DNA of 12,508 nt from Zygnema cylindricum. Taxonomy: Eukaryota > Streptophyta > Zygnematophyceae > Zygnematales > Zygnemataceae. A program made the position numbers and the translations under genes. The notes below the pieces were generated by a model. The model saw only the letters and a list, made by a program, of their open reading frames with translations, ran no database searches and had not been told where the DNA came from. Below are positions 8,261-12,508 of this stretch, piece after piece. The stretch is from contig JBBHKE010002227.1 of assembly GCA_037447655.1 (NCBI GenBank), forward strand, positions 414,832-427,339, read 5' to 3'. Every line of letters starts with the position of its first letter. The stretch's first letter is position 1.

Positions 8261-9822
8261 TATGTTGGCCTTGCCCGGGGCGGTTACGAATGCAATTGTT
8301 TTAGAAGTCAATTATTGAACTATTAATTATCTAGACCTTCTTGTCCAGTCTATTCTGGTTAATTTTTTTGACTTTTGGTGGTGATCTTCTGTTAGTTCTA
8401 TCAAAGTATATGTATTCTTTTTTGACAAAAAAAAAAGTAATATTTTGCTTATATTATATTTGTTTCCAAAGCTCGTGAAGACCAAGCTGGTAAATTTTTA
8501 GAACTTTACGGTAAAAAGTGAATCTGGTGGACAACATTTTAAAATCATTGCACAACATTTTAAACTCAACTGTATTAGTAAAGTCAGAATTTTTTCGTTA
8601 AAAAAAGCAATGTTTTGTTAAGTGTCCAAAGGTCAAAACACTTAAACAAAACAAGCAAACAAAAACTGTAGGAGCTGTGGATAGACTACACTAATGGTCG
8701 CGAAATGTCATAGCATTTGGTTTCCAGAATGAAAATTACTTCATATTGGAGGTTAAAAAGATGTGTATATATCAATTGATGTGTTTATATCAGAGAGTAC
8801 TGCTGACATGTCCGCAACTTTTCATTCTGCGTAATATGAGAACTTTCCAAGAAGAAAAGATAAGAACAAGTGGCAAAGGCAAGTTGGTATTATCCATAGT
8901 TCAAAAGTAGGCGTTTTTATGGTAGGCCTTTGGTAGGCGCACAAAACTTGGCACAAAACTCGCGTAGAGTAGGCATACTGTATGGGTGTGAGTTGCGGAC
9001 ACTATTGTACGATCGTACGAATATGACGTATGATCATAGTACAGCGCACGCCACCTGACGAAATTTTGTAGCGAACTGACGCGGCGTAGGATGACATTCC
9101 GCCGGAAAAAAAACCCGGAAAAAAAAGAAAAAACGCGGACGGGCAACCTGGTTGGTCAATTTGAGGCTTTATTTAGTGTGGCCTTCAAAAATTGCAGACG
9201 CTAATATGACAAATTGTCCTATCGTAAGTTGTGTTATGGGCTTTTCATGTGATCTTTTTAAGATCGCTACTTTGATCAGCGGCCGTCCGATCGTCTAAAT
9301 CTGACGGTTGAATAAAAAACACCTCAAAATTCACAGAAAAAATATTTTTTGTCCGATTTTTTTTCAAAATTTAGACATGCCGTTTAATTCTCTATCGATC
9401 GATGTGCAACTCAACCCTCTTAACCCTTTTTTTCATTTTTGTAGATCAGTACGGTCCGTGAATATGGCGATTCTATCCCATTGAAATACCGTACAGACCT
9501 GCTTTAAGTATGAATCTCTCTTTATTCCGTTTGTCTAGAATTCAGTGCGAATCGTGCGTTGTAAGAAATACAATGCTTCAGATTTTGAGTTTCAAATTTT
9601 CTCCCACAATTTTTGAAACTTTAAACTAATTTTTAATCTATTAAAGCTTAAAAACTTCAAATATTCAAAACTCTTAAATCCACATGCTCGCAAGAAAATA
9701 TCCTAGTTTGCAAATTAGAGAAAGCTAAAACCATATTGAATAAGACAAAGTATATACTGAGACATTTGTTTTTCGTTTTTTTTTTTTTTTTCAGTAACTA
9801 TGTTTTTTTCATTATTAAAATT
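8261..9822. other. Intergenic spacer between 6PGL and UNG
   Basis: There is no convincing gene. Small structures: the dyad motif copy at 8684-8702; a 21-bp-spaced direct repeat of ACAACATTTTAAA at 8531 and 8552; four GTAGGC hexamers at 8907, 8922, 8933 and 8969; a palindrome TTCCGCCGGAA at 9097-9107. A GATC-rich, CpG-richer block covers 9007-9447. A minus-strand open frame at 8901-9146 has no recognisable domain. The right half probably holds the UNG promoter. Confidence 0.6.
9007..9447. promoter_or_regulatory. GATC-centred palindrome cluster, possible UNG promoter
   Basis: GATC occurs at 9011, 9032, 9251, 9262, 9274, 9289, 9397 and 9444, about four times the random expectation. Several lie in palindromes: GTACGATCGTAC (9007-9018), GATCTTTTTAAGATC (9251-9265) and ATCGATCGAT. 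ATGACGTATG near 9023 resembles a bZIP site. The location, 400-900 bp upstream of the UNG start, suits a promoter; function is inferred. Confidence 0.35.
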
Positions 9823-9888
9823 ATGTCTTTTGTTTTGAAATCAAATTTTCGTACTTTATTTTCCAGTTCTCTTGATTTAAATTACAAA
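9823..9888 (+). other. Possible alternative N-terminal extension of UNG (mitochondrial-like)
   Basis: An ATG at 9823, in frame with 9889 and with no stop between, adds 22 residues beginning MSFVLKSNFRTLFSSSLDLN. These are basic, hydroxylated and hydrophobic, with no acidic residue in the first 17, like a mitochondrial presequence. A poly-T then CAG at 9775-9794 could be a 5' UTR splice acceptor. A short out-of-frame ATG frame at 9800-9838 would overlap this start. Confidence 0.35.
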
Positions 9889-11827
9889 ATGAGGCAACAA
9901 TCCTTATCGTTTTTTTCTCCCTCGAAACGACAGCGAGTTGATTTAGGAAAAGGTTTAAACTTTTTTAATGCTTTATTCCCTCTTTTTTTTATTCTTTTTT
10001 TGTTTATTCTATATATATAATACAGGGAAACCACATATTGTGTTTTCAATTGTTTCCAAAAACCATACAATATGAATTTAAAGGAGAAACCACATATAGT
10101 GTTTCCAATTATTTCCAAAAATCTTGTATGTGGGTGTAATATGGGGACCTGTTGAGATTATGGCAACACAAAACTTCAAGAGAAAAGCTAAATCGGAAAG
10201 TTAATTAGGTAATAATTTAATAAAATTGTTAGGGTTTAATAATCAATAAAATAATTGCAAGTGAATTGAGGGAGTAGAAGGTGGATCAACAAAGAAAAAC
10301 CAATAATAAAAAGGAAAACAAATAACAAATGCAAACAAAAGTGGCCTGAAAAAACACAAAATACAAAAAAAAGTTCAGTAAAACTGATTCACCATGTCCG
10401 TTTTGACTTTGTTAAGTAAAATTACATTTTCCTAAAACTTTTTTAAACTTTTTTTTTTTTTTTTGTTAACTTTGTGTTTTTTTTTGACTTTCCTGGCTTT
10501 TTATTTTCTTTTTTTAACTTTTATGACATTTTGACTTTTTAACTTTCTTTTTGTAACTTTTTTTGGGCATATTTTTGATGCATATTTTAGCTTGGTTTGT
10601 TTTTGATTGGGAGAAACAGAGGGAGGACAAATTATTACTTCTGAAAAAGGAAAAGAATCTTCCCAACTTTTTAATTCTGGTTTAACTCCAGACGAAAACA
10701 ATTCGTCTAAAAAAATTGGAAAATCAGTCCATCCATTTTTCAGGTAAAACATATTTATAAATCACTTTTTCTGATGGATTTTGTTTAACTTTCCCAAATT
10801 TTGTCTGTTTAAAAGTTTTTGCCAAAAAAAAGGAAAACGTTAAAACTCTTAAGAGAATCTTAAAAACAAATATGAACTCATTGAAAACCTTTTATTTATT
10901 TTTTAATTTTTTCGTTCTTTTTTTATCGTTCATTCTTGCAATAGACAGGGTTGAAAATAGCATTTAGAAGAATATATGCAACTGAATTTTTAGAAACATA
11001 TTTTATTAGAGGTGGAGGGAGAGGAGGGGGAGAGGGAGGGGAGGGAGAGAGAGGGAGGCAGCGGAAGGAGAGGGAGTGGGAGAGGGAGACGGTTTATCAA
11101 GTGAAAGGTTTTAATTTGAAGTAAATTTGGAGTAAACTTGAAGAAAAGGCTGATTTTTTAAGTGAGAAAATCTCAATCGTGGATGTGGAACACCTGGATG
11201 TTGTTTTTCAGTGGTGGACAAAATATGAGGTTTTATTCTTTTTTTCCGATGTTTTGTTGTCTTATAGATTCTAATTTTAATCGTGATTCTGTGATTTTGA
11301 ATTTGTTTCTGATTTTAGTTTTGGATTTGTTTTTTATTTTGGTTTTGGTTTTGATTTTAATCGTGATTTTAATTTTGATTTTGTTTTTGATTCGTTTTTT
11401 GATTTTGGGTTTAATTTCGATTAGATTTTGCTAATATGATGTTCTTAAGTGACTTTTGCATTGTTGATAATTTTAACCAACCAATTTGACTACTTGCACC
11501 AGTACCAGAATATGGGAGGATTTTCTAAATTTCTCATTCATGGAAAGGTTGAAATGTGCAGTTCTCCCAGTGTCAAAACTGACAATTGCATCAAAAGTGA
11601 TAAAAACGACAAGGAAAATGTTGACAAAAACGACATCAAAAGTGACAACAAAAGTGAAGAAGGAGACAAAAGTGAAAATGTGGACCAAGGAGAAGTTTCG
11701 GCTTTCAAGGACAGCCCTTCTCCGGCCCTGAGTGCCCAACAGAAGGAGAGATGTGAACTGAACCGAGCCATAGCAAGAGCTCGTCGAGCCATTCGAATCT
11801 GTGAGACAAGAGCGGCAGAAGCAAAAG
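9889..11827 (+). CDS. UNG: Probable uracil-DNA glycosylase, N-terminal exons only, continues past the window
   Basis: UNG removes uracil from DNA to start base excision repair. Proposed exons: 9889-9952, 10614 (or 10620)-10743, 11163-11229 (weak), 11509-11827; phases agree. The product starts MRQQSLSFFSPSKRQR, resembling the PCNA-binding N-terminus plus basic nuclear signal of UNG2-type enzymes, although the box has one residue fewer between Leu and FF than the canonical QxxLxxFF. Exon 4 encodes a Lys/Asp/Ser/Glu-rich disordered linker, then PALSAQQKERCELNRAIAR and RRAIRICETRAAEAK. That matches the segment just before the catalytic domain in animal UNG2 (LSAEQ, R, NKA) and plant UNG (E-x-N-K, KR, VC, R, AK). 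The catalytic motifs (GQDPYHG, HPSPL) are not in the window, so this rests on N-terminal similarity. In-frame ATGs at 9823 and 9736 offer longer starts. I chose 9889 because the PIP-like peptide begins there. The exon 4 donor appears to be a GC site. Confidence 0.6.
10027..10123. repeat. Two-copy tandem repeat, 59-bp period, in UNG intron 1
   Basis: GAAACCACATATTGTGTTTT followed by CAATTGTTTCCAAAAA at 10027 is repeated from 10086 with a few changes. The GAAACCACATATTGTGTTTC-like core is an imperfect palindrome. Confidence 0.75.
10380..10580. repeat. T-rich low-complexity stretch in UNG intron 1
   Basis: Many AACTTTTT and GACTTTTT variants with long T runs. It precedes the proposed exon 2 acceptor and may serve as an extended pyrimidine tract. 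No other function is visible. Confidence 0.7.
11011..11091. repeat. Polypurine GA tract in UNG intron 2
   Basis: The plus strand is almost entirely G and A (GGAGGGAGAGGAGGGGGAGA type), with at least four GGG runs. It lies in the intron before the weak exon 3. Unlike the tracts at the two window ends, the transcript here carries the purine strand. Confidence 0.85.
11260..11431. repeat. GATTTT-type simple repeat in UNG intron 3
   Basis: Degenerate repeats of TTTTGATTT, TTTTGGTTT and TTAATCGTGATT. The open frame across it encodes only a Leu/Ile/Val run and is not credible as protein. Confidence 0.7.
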
Positions 11828-11833
11828 GCAAGT
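11822..11833 (+). other. Predicted GC-type 5' splice site of UNG exon 4
   Basis: AAAAG|GCAAGT matches the GC-AG donor consensus fully. The only nearby alternative is CAA|GTCCTT, a poor GT donor. Reading on without splicing leads into an AT-rich stretch and a stop at 11914-11916. Confidence 0.5.
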
Positions 11834-12077
11834 CCTTTTATTCTATTTATTGTCTTGATTTAAACTTAGTTATGCATGTCATACAAGCTGAGGTTTACTT
11901 TTTATTAACAAAATGAACAATGTTTTATATATATGTTGGTTTTTCTAATTTATCTTGATAGTTATGATGATTAAAATTTATTGTAATCATAGCGTAATAA
12001 AGGATAAAGGATGCTATTCTACAAGTTTTTAGGATTGTTTAATCATTTTTATTTCTTTTACTTGCTTTGATCTTTAG

Positions 12078-12508
12078 TCTCTCTCTCCCTCTCCCTCTCT
12101 CTCTCTCTCTCCCTCTCTCTCCCTCTCCCTCTCCCTCTCTCTCCCTCTCCCTCTCCCTCTTTCTCCCTCCCTCTCTCCTTCCCACTCTCTGTCTCCCTCT
12201 TCCTCTTCCACTCCTTCCCTTTCTCGCTCTCTCTCTCCCTATCCCTATCCCTATCCCTATCCCTCTCACTCTCCCTCTTCCTCCCCCTCTCTCCCTCTCC
12301 CTCTCCCTCTCTTTCCCTCTCTTGCTCTCCCTCTCCCTCTCCCTCTCCCTCTTCCTATCCCTATCCCTATCCCTCTCCCTCTCCCTCTCCCTCTCCTTCT
12401 CTCTCTCCTTCCCTCTCTCTCCCCCTCTCCCTCTCCCTCTCCCACTCTTTCCCTCTCTCTAGCTCTCCCCCTCCCTCTCCCTCTCCCTCTCCCTATCCCT
12501 GTCCCTCT
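12078..12508. repeat. Long CT-rich (CTCTCC)n microsatellite array in UNG intron 4, running off the window
   Basis: At least 430 bp of almost pure pyrimidine on the plus strand, built from CTCTCC/CCCTCT hexamers. CCCTAT hexamers are interspersed at about 12237-12264, 12354-12372 and 12489-12499. It starts right after an acceptor-like CTTTAG at 12072-12077. The complementary strand has regularly spaced GGG runs (G-quadruplex and triplex potential). Open frames across it on both strands are low-complexity artefacts. Confidence 0.95.

Noticed and set aside
8901-9146. 81-codon minus-strand open frame
   Set aside because: Aromatic- and Arg-rich without domain similarity; likely chance in a CpG-richer block.
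9736-9822. Upstream ATG extension of UNG with a poly-Phe run
   Set aside because: The Phe run comes from a poly-T tract that ends in CAG and looks like a splice acceptor; unlikely to be translated.
10501-10752. 83-codon minus-strand open frame
   Set aside because: It is antisense to the proposed UNG exon 2, whose plus-strand frame fits the splice phases; its Lys-rich tail comes from T-rich intron sequence.
12237-12264. CCCTAT repeats as interstitial telomeric sequence
   Set aside because: The plant telomere unit is CCCTAAA; these are variants within the CTCTCC array.
12039-12462. Long Ser/Leu/Pro and Arg/Glu/Gly open frames on both strands
   Set aside because: They are translations of a CT/GA microsatellite, which lacks stops in most frames.

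Overview
The window looks like nuclear DNA of a land plant. It is AT-rich, its genes are split by spliceosomal introns of about 0.3 to 1.3 kb, and a 6-phosphogluconolactonase carries a Ser-rich, transit-peptide-like leader. Seedless plants fit as well as seed plants; I cannot name the species. No bacterial-style operon, CRISPR array, intact transposon or viral gene is visible.

Three genes can be reconstructed by joining exons whose splice phases agree. (1) Minus strand, 3327 down to the left edge: prefoldin subunit 3 (PFD3/VBP1), five exons seen, 3' end outside the window. (2) Plus strand, 3859-7855: a complete six-exon 6-phosphogluconolactonase of 352 residues, the second step of the oxidative pentose phosphate pathway. 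(3) Plus strand, from about 9889 past the right edge: the N-terminal part of a probable uracil-DNA glycosylase (UNG), with a PCNA-binding-like N-terminus and the conserved linker helix. Its catalytic exons would lie beyond the window.

PFD3 and 6PGL are head to head with 531 bp between start codons, so they probably share a bidirectional promoter. About 2 kb separates the 6PGL stop from the UNG start. That spacer holds no convincing gene but has a cluster of GATC-centred palindromes and CpG-rich sequence, possibly the UNG promoter. The three genes are housekeeping functions with no evident shared pathway.

The most unusual content is in the introns. In PFD3 intron 3 and 6PGL intron 4, the sequence around the 3' splice site is tandemly repeated upstream (periods about 80-85 bp and 47-50 bp), so decayed copies of the acceptor stand in a row before the real one. 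Two GC-type splice donors are predicted. A near-palindromic motif recurs five times in PFD3 intron 4 and once 7 kb away. Three long purine/pyrimidine tracts occur, and one of them fills the last 430 bp of the window. I found no clearly new multi-gene system.
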